The position numbers were made by a program, and so were the translations under genes. DNA of 64,000 nucleotides from Monarcha castaneiventris obscurior. Lineage: Eukaryota; Chordata; Aves; Passeriformes; Monarchidae. Below, in pieces: positions 37,235 through 47,189 of the stretch (the first letter of the stretch is position 1; every line of letters starts with the position of its first letter). Below the pieces are notes generated by a model. It worked only from the letters and a program-made list of their open reading frames with translations, had not been told where the DNA came from and ran no database searches. The stretch is taken from NCBI GenBank assembly GCA_026261815.1, contig JAMPIT010000848.1, positions 5,756,501 to 5,820,500 on the forward strand, written 5' to 3'.

Positions 37235-38620
37235 CCACGTGCTGCTCCGTTTTCTATCACCCCACCTGGGATGGGGGAAGCAGACGGTGCTGAGCACCAG
37301 GAGGCTGGATCTCGTGGTGGGATTTCATGTCTCCCTGCTGGGCACCTGGATGTTGTCCTCTCCCTCCTGGTTAGGCTTTGCTCCCCTGTGTGAGGTGCAC
37401 CATCTCTCGGTGGGAAGAAAGAGCTTTGTCTCCTTGAAGCTCAGGAAACCGCTGTGGAAACAAAGACCCCAAAACAACCCGAAGCAGGGATGGTTTTATG
37501 GTGCTTTTGAGTTTCTCACGCCTCTTGGCTCAGAATGTGATTTTAGTGCTCTGAAATGAAACTGTCTTGAAAACATTGTGGGGGTTTTTTTGGTTGTTTA
37601 GGTGGGCAGAGCGAAACTGCTCATAGAGAGAAATCTAAAGCCAGAGGTGAATTTGTCCCCTTTTGTTTTCCTATAAGTATTACCTTCTGCTTCAAGATAT
37701 GTAAGCATTTTTTTTTAGCCTGAAATCCTGCTTTCAGTGTACAGTGCCCTGATTTGTTTCACTATGAATCGTGGCTCTGACCCAGCCCCGAGTGGGAGCT
37801 GCATCTGCGTTACCAAACTGGAGACAGGAGGCTGAAGTGGCAGGACAGGGGGATTCTCCTTTCAGTGAACTCATGGGCTTTGCTCCTCGCAGGAGCATCA
37901 TGAAATGATTCATTGCTGTGCTATAGATAAGCACAATTATCTGGATTTCACATGTGGGGACCTTGACAGTTTCTAAATGAGCCCATTTGGGGCAAGATTA
38001 GAGCAGTTTTTCCCAGAGCAATGGGAGTCCCACTAGCTCCTCATGCCACCCTTTCCCAGGAATAGCCCCCATGCTGGGGACTTGCATCCCTGCATCAAAT
38101 GGTTTGCCAAAATTAACGATTTTATGTGTTGTCATAGGTCTTTGCCACCTCCTTTTTGGAGAAAAGAAAACAAGGCCTTTTCCTTTTTTTCTCCAATGAA
38201 ACACCTCTGTGTTTCAAATGTCCTCTCTTGCCCCAGGGCTTTGGTTTCCCATCTTTCTTCCCTTGTTTTCTCATCTCTCTCTGCTGAGAAGGGGGGGAGT
38301 GGAACTGAATTCAGCACCTGGAGCCAAGTGTGTGCTGACAGTTTGGATAACAGAGTTACAGGATTTTCTGTGTTCTCTTCTGACCTGTTATTTTTGCTCC
38401 CTATCATTTTGATATTGCTGTGCTTTCAGTGGAGGTCTGCATGGGGCAGCTGACATGATTGTTGGTCTTAACACTTACTGCTCAGAGAATTTACCCCCTG
38501 GTAAAGTCTAGAAGGATTTCAGACCCCTCCTTCCTGCATGGAGTGTTCTGGATTTGTCAGCACAGGGTTTCTCCTGCTCTGATGTTCCCTTCTGCTTGGC
38601 TAGGTGGCTCAGAAATTCCC
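37235..38620. other. Unique intronic sequence
   Basis: No gene or repeat recognised. Confidence 0.4.
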
Positions 38621-38639
38621 AACGCTTTGCCATTTGTAA

Positions 38640-38780
38640 TTAACCTAAATAAGGATCTTTTCATCTGCAAACTTTGTTTCAGTCTGCAGCCTAGTTTTCA
38701 GGTCATTAATAAAGATATTGGGCAACAGGAGACCTGGTTAAATACTTCTGCTGGTGTGTTGTTAATGATTTCCCTCTCAA
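38640..38780 (-). repeat. Old CR1 relic (internal part)
   Basis: CATCTGCAAACTTTG and GGTCATTAATAAAGATATTG occur in the order and spacing of the antisense CR1 body, upstream of the usual 3' tail. Divergence is high and both ends fade into unique sequence. Confidence 0.65.
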
Positions 38781-38789
38781 AAAACGAGT

Positions 38790-39740
38790 CCCAGGCTTTA
38801 GTTTTGTCAAGGCCCTCAGCAGCGTCAGGTCTGTGCTCAGTGTTACCCGCATCTAAAGCCCAGTTTGGTTAAAGCAAAGCTCAGCTTGGTATGGGAACTC
38901 TTCACACAGTTGAGATCAGTCTGGTAATAATTCAGGCTTAAGTCAGTTCCTCACAGAGTAGCTGTATTGAAATGAAATGTCAGCTGAGAGCATCCACGGC
39001 AGTGGAGCTTGGTGCGATGAAAATGCACCTCTATTGAAATGGGCTGAAACTCGAATGGAGGTGGGTTCAAAGCTTCACATTTTCTTTGTAGAGAGCTCTG
39101 AGAAGAAATCTTGGAAAGCATCAACACACTAGTTCTCTCAACACCCTCACTGCTGAGGGTGAGCCCCAGGATGCTCTCTGGGACCATCGCGGTCTCTTAC
39201 AGCTCCTCTGGCTCTGTTTTGTTGTCACCAGTCTTCCTCACCCTACCACAGCTGGCCCTTTTTTCAGGTTTGCTTTCCAAGTCTCTCTTAGGGCCAGATG
39301 TGGCATTTGCCAACCCTGAGCTCTTTCTCAGAGCAGCTGCTTTTGCTGGTGATTTTGTGCCTGTCACATTTTATGGGCTCCTTTGGGACCGTCGTGCTCA
39401 GAGAGGCAAAGCTAAAAATGCTCTCGCCATGACATAAGCTGGAGTTTAAGCTGCTGATAAAATGCTTGTCCTAATGGGATATTTGGGGTGTGTGGTCTGA
39501 ATCCTTATCCCCCAACATCATCACAAACCCTGGCTGGGAAGCCTGAGAGAAGGGCAGAGGGATGTGATTGCTGCCATCCTCTTCACTGGCTGATGGGAGG
39601 GTGGCTTAGCAGTGGTGGGAGAGCAGAAACTCCCCAGGAGGGGCACAAGGAGTCTAATTTCTGAATTCAGAGGAGAATAATTAAATGCCCTGAGGTGTCG
39701 TGCTGGGCCAGGGGGCTGTGGGGTGCCATGGCCCAGGCTG
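38790..39740. other. Unique intronic sequence
   Basis: No clear feature. It may contain further unrecognisable remains of the CR1 relic on its left side. Confidence 0.35.
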
Positions 39741-39755
39741 CTTTGAGAGCCAAGA

Positions 39756-39785
39756 GATGGATGGATGGATGGATGGATGGATGGA
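39756..39785. repeat. (ATGG)n microsatellite
   Basis: About seven GATG/ATGG tetranucleotide units. Confidence 0.92.
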
Positions 39786-39979
39786 CTGAAATCATGTACC
39801 AAAATGATGGTCTCTGGGCTGCCTGCAGTAAATATCTCCACACAGGCTGAAACTACAGCCCTGGCAGGCAGCAAAGGTAAATGTGATTTGCACAGAAAGC
39901 ATTTGCTGGGGGCTCATCTGTGTCAGCACTTGCAGCTCCTTCAGAGCCAGCCACGTTGCCTCTCATTTCCGCTCTGACT

Positions 39980-40450
39980 TGCAAAGATTTATAGATATAT
40001 TTTTAGACTTAATATATTAATACACTCTTTTCCAAGAAATATAAACTATGAGCTTCCTGCACTCTGGGAGATTCATTATGTTTTGCTTAAAGGAACCAAA
40101 GTTGTTTTCCTTTCCAATGAGCACACAAGTGTCTGGTCCCACTTACCGATGGAGAAGGTGATTAATTCCTCTGGTTTTGGAGGCAGCAGCGAAACACAGT
40201 CTGGAAATGCAGAACCACCCTGCAGCCTTGCTGGGGCTGAATTATCTGGCACAATGGAGCCTGTAATTAGCAGGTGGAGAAGTTGCTGCACGTGGAGCAT
40301 TAGAGGATCACGGAGGGACAGGTTACAGGGCAGCCGAGGAAACAAAAGATTAGGCCCAGGCAGTAACAAATTAAGTGTTTTCATCTCCCCAGGATACTTA
40401 AATCTATGTAATACAAACTCAAATAAAGAAAACCTTCATTAATGTAAAGG
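39980..40450. other. Candidate conserved non-coding block
   Basis: Repeat-free sequence with TTAATATATTAATACAC, GGTGATTAATTCCTC, CCTGTAATTAGCAGG and CTTCATTAATGTAAAG. It is dense in TAAT homeodomain cores, with no splice-flanked frame. Confidence 0.35.
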
Positions 40451-40459
40451 AGTTCAACT

Positions 40460-41530
40460 GAAACAGAGTCTGGGGCTGTTGTACCACGTAACATGCAGCA
40501 CTGGTATAATTCCTGCTGCTCTCTGTCAGAACAAGGAGGCTTCTTTCTCTTAACAATTAGGAAATTTTTGGAAGTGGGGGAAAAAAGGGGTCTTTATAGA
40601 AGTGCAGCTGAAATATAAAATGGAAGATGTTCACTGGAGGGCCTGAAATCTTGGTGTGACTTCCTGAATCAGGATGCAGAGTATTGGTGGAAATCACTTT
40701 CCCCCACTAAATGGTTTTGGACAAAGTGTGGGATACTAATCATGAGCTTGTAAATGGGATCTTTTTAGGTGTCTGACTTAGGCGTGGTGGAAACCTGAGC
40801 AGAGATTCCTTTTCTCTGGAAACATGGGGATCAAAATGATCTCATGAGACATCAAAGCTGACTCGAGCATCATCTCATTAAACCCTGGGTTTGGGGGTGT
40901 TGTGTCGTGATGTGTTTTTACAGCCCATCCCTTCCGTGCTGCAGAACCATGAAACCCCTTGGAATGTTTCAGCCAGCCCAGCTGTGGGGTGGCACCCATC
41001 CCATGAGGTGGTGCCTGTCCCCTGCATGCCCTTGGTGGCATCACACCAGTTTGGGAAGCAGCAGGGCTGGGTGCACCTCTGCTGGTTGTCCCTGTTGGCA
41101 CGGTCCTACTTCCATGTCCACACGCTTGTGGGGTGGCACGTAAGGAGGTCCCCTGCCCCCCCGTGCTGTGGTAAGGAAGGAAAAATGACTTCTCCTACCT
41201 GTGCCTTGGCCTTGTGGGCAACTTCTTGCCTGAGGCCACGCTTCATGGTGGCACTGTGCAGATAACAGCTCCTTCATGAGCTCTTTGGTCAGTGGTTCCA
41301 TCCTTCCTGAGCTGGATGTGCCTTTGGAGATCTGCTCCCGATCCCGAGGCTCAGGAAGAAAATGCAGCCAAGGAGGAGGGGAAGAGCTGCTGGTGGTGCC
41401 CTGTGCCAGCCTGCCTGATCACCTGGGCTGTCCTGGGTTTGACCAGCAGGATGAGACTTAAAGCTGAAAGCTCAGTGCAGGAGGGTTTGTCCCTTTGTGC
41501 AGCGCCTGGTAAACTCTTCCTGGTGCCTAG
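40460..41530. other. Unique intronic sequence
   Basis: GC content rises from left to right toward the first minisatellite. No gene recognised. Confidence 0.4.
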
Positions 41531-41533
41531 CTG

Positions 41534-41928
41534 GAGTGGGGCAGTCCGTGGGCACACTGGGTGTGGGACAGTGGGGCAGTCCACGGACACTGCAGTTATG
41601 GGGCAGTGGGGCAGTCCATGGGCACTGCAGTTATGGGACAGTGGGGCAGTGCCATGGACACACTGGTTATGGGACACTGGGGCAGTCCATGGGCACAGCA
41701 GTTATGGGACAGTGGGGCAGTCTGTGGACACAGAAGTTATGGGACAGTGGGGCAGTGCCATGGACACACTGGTTATGGGGCAGTGGGGCAGTCCATGGAC
41801 ACTGCAGTTATGGGACAGTGGGGCAGTCCGTGGACACTGCAGTTATGGGACAGTGGGGCAGTCCATGGGCACACTGCAGTTATGGGACAGTGGGGCAGTC
41901 CATGGACACAGCAGTTATGGGACAGTCC
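41534..41928. repeat. Minisatellite, 35-37-bp unit, about 11 copies
   Basis: The unit reads GTTATGGGACAGTGGGGCAG then TCCATGGACACTGCA. Variants carry GCCATGGACACACTG, which lengthens the unit to 36-37 bp. The array has few stop codons, which produces artefactual frames of 200-270 codons on the + strand. Copies differ by scattered substitutions, so the array is not newly expanded throughout. Confidence 0.95.
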
Positions 41929-41934
41929 CTGCTG

Positions 41935-42850
41935 CTTAACCCCACTCCCACAGATGGGGAGGACATCCTGGGAGGTGGGCAGTGGGGCAGGACAGTGGGG
42001 CAGGGCACCCATCTCCTCAGGCTTTCCGTGGCACCCGGCCTTGCAACCCCAGTTTGGAGGTGTTGGCTGCGAGTGTGCTCGGGGCCAGGATCCATCCCAA
42101 GGACAAAACTGTGCTTATGTGGAGAAAAACCAGACCCAGCAAGTCCATACACAGCATCCCCGAGGTGTGCTGGTGGGAAGTGCCCCATGGTGGGGAGGGC
42201 TGCTTGCAAGGACCCGGCCCTGGAGTCCCTTTGGCTTCTCAGGTGATGTTTTCTCCTCTGGAGAGGGGATGAAGCCCATGCAGGTGACTGCTCTGACAGC
42301 CCAGCCCACACGGTCATGGACAGCAATATTCCATAATACCTCTCACAATTGTTCCTTTAACAGGCGTTGCTTGGATTATGTATAAGAATTAATAAATATT
42401 AGAGTGGATTTAAGAAAGTGGATTTAAGAAAACCCTTTGGTGTTGGGAATTTTGAGTGGCAGCCAGCACCACCGAGCACAGCTCCTCTGTGTGCCCTGGC
42501 AGGCTGAACATGAGCTTCTTTTCTTGTAAAGCCCATGCTGGGCTCCTCAGGGCCATTCTGGTGGCAGCTCCAGTGTCACCTTTGTGGTTTGTCAGGCAGG
42601 GTACAGAGTGCTGGGGCACAAGGATTTCAGCAGGGGTTAATGCTTCTTCCTTAGTGTGGCTGTGCTGATCAGTGCCTGCACCCACACAAGTGACACCAGC
42701 CAGGCCTGGGTGTTCCCTCCCCGTGGCAAATCCACAGCAGGCCAGTTTGGGGAGTGTCACCAGCCCTGGAAGGGGTGGCAGCCATAAATCCTGCATGATC
42801 CAAGGGTGAGGGCTGTGGGAGGAACATGGGAGCTCAGCTTGTCAGGGCAG
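41935..42850. other. Unique GC-rich intronic sequence
   Basis: No gene or interspersed repeat recognised after the minisatellite. Confidence 0.4.
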
Positions 42851-42929
42851 CTCTTACATTTTCCCTTTGTCAGCGCGAGCTGATGTTGAACAGGGCAATT
42901 CCTTCCCCCCAGAAGGAGCCTGGCAAGAC

Positions 42930-43160
42930 CTTCCCTGTGAATATATGAATAGCAGTTGGGTAAACAGTGCATCTGAATTTATGAATGATTTGACACCGAC
43001 AGGCTGGAACGAACTCTGTAATTTTATTGTGCTAGATTTAGTAGGTCAGACATATACATGCCAAGTCAAAATGACCTAGAAAACCTTTCTAGGTCAAATT
43101 ATTGCTTGAAAACGTCTCTTTTTCAAAGGCAAGGCCATAAGTTTTCATGCTTACTCTGAC
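42930..43160. promoter_or_regulatory. Candidate enhancer block with palindromic AGGTCA sites
   Basis: TGACCTAGAAA at 43072-43082 and TTTCTAGGTCA at 43086-43096 are perfect 11-bp arms around a 3-base centre. A further AGGTCA lies at 43043-43048. AGGTCA is the nuclear-receptor half-site, here as an everted pair with 13-base spacing. The surrounding ~230 bases are repeat-free and AT-rich. Confidence 0.45.
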
Positions 43161-43169
43161 ACATTTTCC

Positions 43170-43970
43170 TTCTAACAGTGCAACATGAGTCTTCAGGACA
43201 GGATTTGTCATGTCCTACACTGGGAAGAGAGAAAGAAACCTGAAGAAGGGGGATACTAATTTCTTAATGAAGCAAGGCCTTTTCTGGCCACCTCTGCTGT
43301 CCTGACATAGAATGTTGGATGCCTGGCTGGCAGGAATTCAGGGCAGAAGTTGCAACACTGATTGTATTCACACTGTGCTTGTTTCCAGTGGTGCTAAAAC
43401 CTTTGGAACTCCTGGGTCCAGCAGCAACCAGCACCTCCAGCCTGCCTTTGGAGCCTTAGCCCTTAATAAGATGGGAAATTATTTATTAGGAGCTTTTTCT
43501 CCTCTGAAGAGGTTTGGGGGAGGCTGGTGAGGTTTGCATGTGATGGTTCCTCACTGGAGCATTGGGATGGGGCAGAGCCACACTCTGCTGCCCTGGACAC
43601 TGCAGCCCAGGAGCCACAGGGCTGGGTGAGGCTGGAAGGACCCAGGACCTCAAAGCTGCCATCCTGAAGCCCCTTCCTGCTCTGGTAACTCTTGAGTGTG
43701 AGCAAATGCAGCTTTTGTGCTGTTAGGAGGAAGCCTGAGTTGCTAATAAAAGCTCAGCTCTTCTTGTGGGTAGCTTATTTCAGAGTGCAAACGTAACATA
43801 ACAGAACCAGGGCTCCAACAAGAAGCACAGAGGGCTCCCCATCACCCTCATTCGGTTTGGGGTGGGCTGAAACGTTTTTGTCCTGTGGTGCTTGTGGCCA
43901 TTCTGTGAGATGTGGCTGGCTGAGGATCTGGGGTTGGGCTGGAGCCCAGCTGTTGGCAGATGCTCAGAGG
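43170..43970. other. Unique intronic sequence
   Basis: No recognised feature. Confidence 0.4.
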
Positions 43971-43976
43971 TGCCCG

Positions 43977-44160
43977 AATCATGGAATCCTTCAGGTTAGA
44001 AAAGCCCTCCAAGACCATCAAATCCAGCTGCCCACTGAGTACCACCATGCCCACTGAGCCGTACTGGGACGTGCCACATCCCTCGTGTTTTTAACACTTC
44101 CAGGGATGGTGATCCCTGGGCAGCCTGTTCCCAGCAGGAACTCCCCAGCAGAAGTTGTGC
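43977..44160 (-). repeat. CR1 3' end, older subfamily
   Basis: AATCATGGAATCCTTCAGG, AAGCCCTCCAAGACCATCAA and CACCATGCCCACTGAGCC follow the antisense tail of an older CR1 subfamily, then CTTCCAGGGATGGTGATCCC. The copy fades after CTGGGCAGCCTGTTCC. Confidence 0.82.
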
Positions 44161-44296
44161 TTCCCCTCTGTAGCCAAAGGCAAGCTGCTGGCACATCACC
44201 CCCTCTGGCTTTGCTCCCTGTGAGGAGTGGGCATCCATCCCATTCCCAGGGCTCCTCCCCGCTCCCCTCCACCTGCCCAAGGTGGGGGTGTTGGAA

Positions 44297-44335
44297 ATAA
44301 ATGATCTTTAAAAGCCTCTCAAGCCAAACCATCCC
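44297..44335 (+). repeat. CR1 terminal fragment
   Basis: AATGATCTTTAAAAGCCTC and CAAGCCAAACCATCCCC resemble the final ~40 bases of a sense CR1. It lies close to, and opposite in orientation to, the copy at 43977. Confidence 0.5.
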
Positions 44336-44569
44336 CTGAACCTGTGGTTAACCCCAGCACAGGGCTGGGTGCAGGGGGGTGCCATCACTGGCTCCCTGCT
44401 GACATTCCCACCGGAGCAGCACAACCCAAACTCCACAGGTTCCAAAGAGATTTTTCAGCCCAGCCCTGACCTACTTGAAAGTAGCTTTTGCCATCCCAGG
44501 GAAGTGGGTAATGGGAGGCTGCAGTGCCTTCGGAACAATTACAGCTCACAGCAGTCCAAATGAAAATGT

Positions 44570-45180
44570 TTGTTGAAAACAACATGTGCATAATTAAGGC
44601 TTAATGAGCCCTTGTCTGTTTGGAATCTGCAATTAGATTTATAATAGAAAATACCAGCAAATGCCAAATAGCTTTAAAAGAAGACGAGATAAAAGATAAT
44701 TTTGCTGCAAATCTATAGTAATACTGTAATTTAATGAGCTGGAAGTGTTGCAGAGAAAGACTGTAAGAGCTTTGGACAAGTTTGTATTGTGCGTGTTTAT
44801 CTTATCTGCCCATTTCCCTATCTATAAAGCTGTCAGTCTTGCTTTTAACTGCTTGGAAAAAGGCAGGACTTTGCTAAAATCAGGAAGACTCCCTTTGTTT
44901 GTTTTTATTTAAGTCATTAATTAGTCGGGCAAAGCTGCTCTTTTCTCTTTCTCATCAACATACTTTAAACTTCTTCTTAGGGTTAATAATAGTAATAATA
45001 ATAGCCATAATAATATCTTTATTCAATTATTTACAGTGAGGCAGGGGCATAATAATAATAATAATCAGAGGTGCTTTTTTCTGATTACTTTCATTAATTT
45101 TAATGAGTTTTTAACTGTCTTTTCAAGGTGTTGACAATTTTCAGCACTAAGGCAGATATTTAACAAGTAAACCTGAGGCC
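44570..45180. other. Candidate conserved non-coding block with TAA repeats
   Basis: About 600 bases of AT-rich sequence include GCATAATTAAGGCTTAATG, TTGCTGCAAATCTATAG and ACTGTAATTTAATGAGC. Short TAA/ATA triplet runs interrupt it at 44983-45017 and 45049-45065. There is no CR1 or LTR and little open frame. It sits between two minisatellites, which makes its unique character stand out. Confidence 0.4.
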
Positions 45181-45423
45181 AGCTTGGCTGCAGTAAGCAC
45201 AGAATACCTTTAGCCCTAATGAAAAGTTAGAGGGCCATAAAATCTGGTGGAAAGATTAATAAAGTGAACAGAGAGGTAGCAAAAAAAAGGAAGAAAAGCT
45301 GAAATTAGCAGTGCTTGAGGGAGATGGTTGAGATTTTTTTTCATATTTAATAGTCGAGGCTGGGAATGAAGCTTTGGGTGTGACACGTGGACCAAGGGAA
45401 TCACGGCTGCGGCGATGGGGTGT

Positions 45424-45868
45424 GGGGCTGTGATGTGCACAGCCCCCTGGAAACACAGCTCAGCAGCTTGGTGGGACTGTGATGTGCACAGCCCCCTGGA
45501 AACACAGCTCAGCAGCTTGGTGGGGCTCTGATGTGCACAGCCCCCTGGAAACACAGCTCAGCAGCTTGGTGGGACTGTGATGTGCACAGCCCCCTGGAAA
45601 CACAGCTCAGCAGCTTGGTGGGACTGTGATGTGCACAGCCCCCTGGAAACACAGCTCAGCAGCTTGGTGGGGCTCTGATGTGCACAGCCCCCTGGAAACA
45701 CAGCTCAGCAGCTTGGTGGGGCTCTGATGTGCACAGCCCCCTGGAAACACAGCTCAGCAGCTTGGTGGGGCTCTGATGTGCACAGCCCCCTGGAATCACA
45801 GCTCAGCAGCTTGGTGGGGCTGTGATGTGCACAGCCCCCTGGAAACACAGCTCAGCAGCTTGGTGGGA
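45424..45868. repeat. Minisatellite, exact 49-bp unit, 9 copies
   Basis: The anchor GATGTGCACAG recurs at 45432, 45481, 45530, 45579, 45628, 45677, 45726, 45775 and 45824, always 49 bases apart. Copies are nearly identical, differing mainly at GGACTGTG / GGGCTCTG and one AAAC to AATC change. Each unit carries the 8-bp palindrome TGTGCACA. The homogeneity indicates recent expansion or gene conversion. Confidence 0.97.
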
Positions 45869-46105
45869 CCAGCCTAACTCAGCACTTGGTGGAACAAGGC
45901 CACAAGGATGTGGCACCTTTGCGATGCGATGTTGTGGCCCGTGGGAAACGCTGCTGAGCTTCAGCTCCTGTGAAACCCTGCCTTTGCAGGGCTTGGCTCT
46001 CTGGTGGGTGAAGTTCCAGCCCTGGTGCTGTGTTTGCAGCTGGGCTCGTGCAGCTCCAGCCTCAGCCTTGCCAGCAGTGATGGGAGCCAGGGCATGCCCT
46101 GTGTC

Positions 46106-46404
46106 TGCACCTTCCCAACCCTGCTCCTTCCCTGCACCTTCCCAACCCTGCACCTTCCCAGCCCTGCGCCTTCCCAACCCTGCACCTTCCCAGCCCTGCA
46201 CCTTCCCAGCCCTGCTCCTTCCCAGCCCTGCTCCTTCCCAACCCTGCACCTTCCCAGCCCTGCACCTTCCCAGCCCTGCACCTTCCAAACCCTGCCCCTT
46301 CCCAGCCCTGCACCTTCCAAACCCTGCCCCTTCCCAGCCCTGCACCTTCCCAACCCTGCTCCTTCCCTGCTCCTTCCCAACCCTGCACCTTCCCAACCTT
46401 GCTC
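46106..46404. repeat. Minisatellite, 16-bp unit, about 18 copies
   Basis: The unit is CCTTCCCAGCCCTGCA with alternations of A/G and A/T at fixed positions. Because 16 is not divisible by 3, translated frames show a 16-residue period (48 bases), which explains frames of about 220-250 codons on both strands. The strand bias is strong: C and T on the + strand. Confidence 0.95.
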
Positions 46405-46429
46405 CTGACCCGCTCCATCCTCTGCTTCC

Positions 46430-46955
46430 TGGAGTTTTGCCCTTCTCAGGGACATGGAACCACATGGCTCCTCTGGAGCAGGTTGCCCCATCCAGCCTGA
46501 CCTTGCAACTTCAGAAATCACCTTCCTTATCATCCTTGTTTTGGGGTTGGGTTTTGTTTTGTCTTTAAAGACCTCACTTTTCATTAGTTTTTTTCTTTTT
46601 GAGTCAGGAACATGTCCAAACATTGTGAAATGGATTGTGCTTTGTCAGCCCTTTTTTTATTTTTTGCAAGTCATTCTATGTACCACTGCAAGAGTATATT
46701 TGCATACAAAGTGGAGTGCAGAACCACAGAAAGCAGGTTTTTGCTGGTGCCAAATATCTCTGTGTTGGAAACTATTTTCTAAATGACTGGCATGGAAGAT
46801 GTCTGTTTTTTTTTTTTTTCCCCTCCGAACTAGCTGGTTTTGCATAATGTTCCCCATGGTCTTGAAAAATCAATTATTCTTTTCCGTTGTGATTTGCAAG
46901 AGAAGAAAATAGACAAATCTTGAATTCTGGGGGGGCAGAAATATAGTTTTGCTTG
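46430..46955. other. Unique intronic sequence
   Basis: A T-rich run lies near 46806-46820. No gene recognised. Confidence 0.4.
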
Positions 46956-46956
46956 G

Positions 46957-47180
46957 AAAGAGGTTTGGGTTGGAAGGGACTTTTAAGCTCATCTCATTCC
47001 ACTCCCTGCCATGGGCAGGGAAACCTTTCAATAGACCAGGTTGCTCCAGCCTGGCCTTGGACATTTCCAGGGATGGGGCAGCCACAGCTGCTCTGGGCAG
47101 TCTATGCCAGGGCCTCACCATCCTCTGAGTAAAATATTTCCTGGTAATATTTAATCTGTGCTCAAAGAACAGGGGCTATG
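46957..47180 (-). repeat. CR1 LINE 3' end
   Basis: GGTTTGGGTTGGAAGGGAC, CTGCCATGGGCAGGGAAACC and TTTCCTGGTAATATTTAATC in antisense order. Confidence 0.92.
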
Positions 47181-47189
47181 AAGTGAATT

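Noticed and set aside
36603..37238. 211-codon minus-strand frame (and a similar 199-codon frame at 12100-12699)
   Set aside because: Both run through CR1 tails in non-coding frames. The CR1 3' region here is untranslated.
41292..42385. Long + strand open frames of 215-274 codons
   Set aside because: They are produced by the 35-37-bp minisatellite, which happens to lack stops. The translations are repetitive, with no known domain.
45424..45868. CRISPR-like regular direct repeats
   Set aside because: The units are contiguous with no unique spacers, and the genome is vertebrate. It is a minisatellite.
45803..46623. Frames of 220-248 codons on both strands
   Set aside because: They span the 49-bp and 16-bp arrays, and the protein repeats mirror the DNA periods. 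No splice or promoter context.
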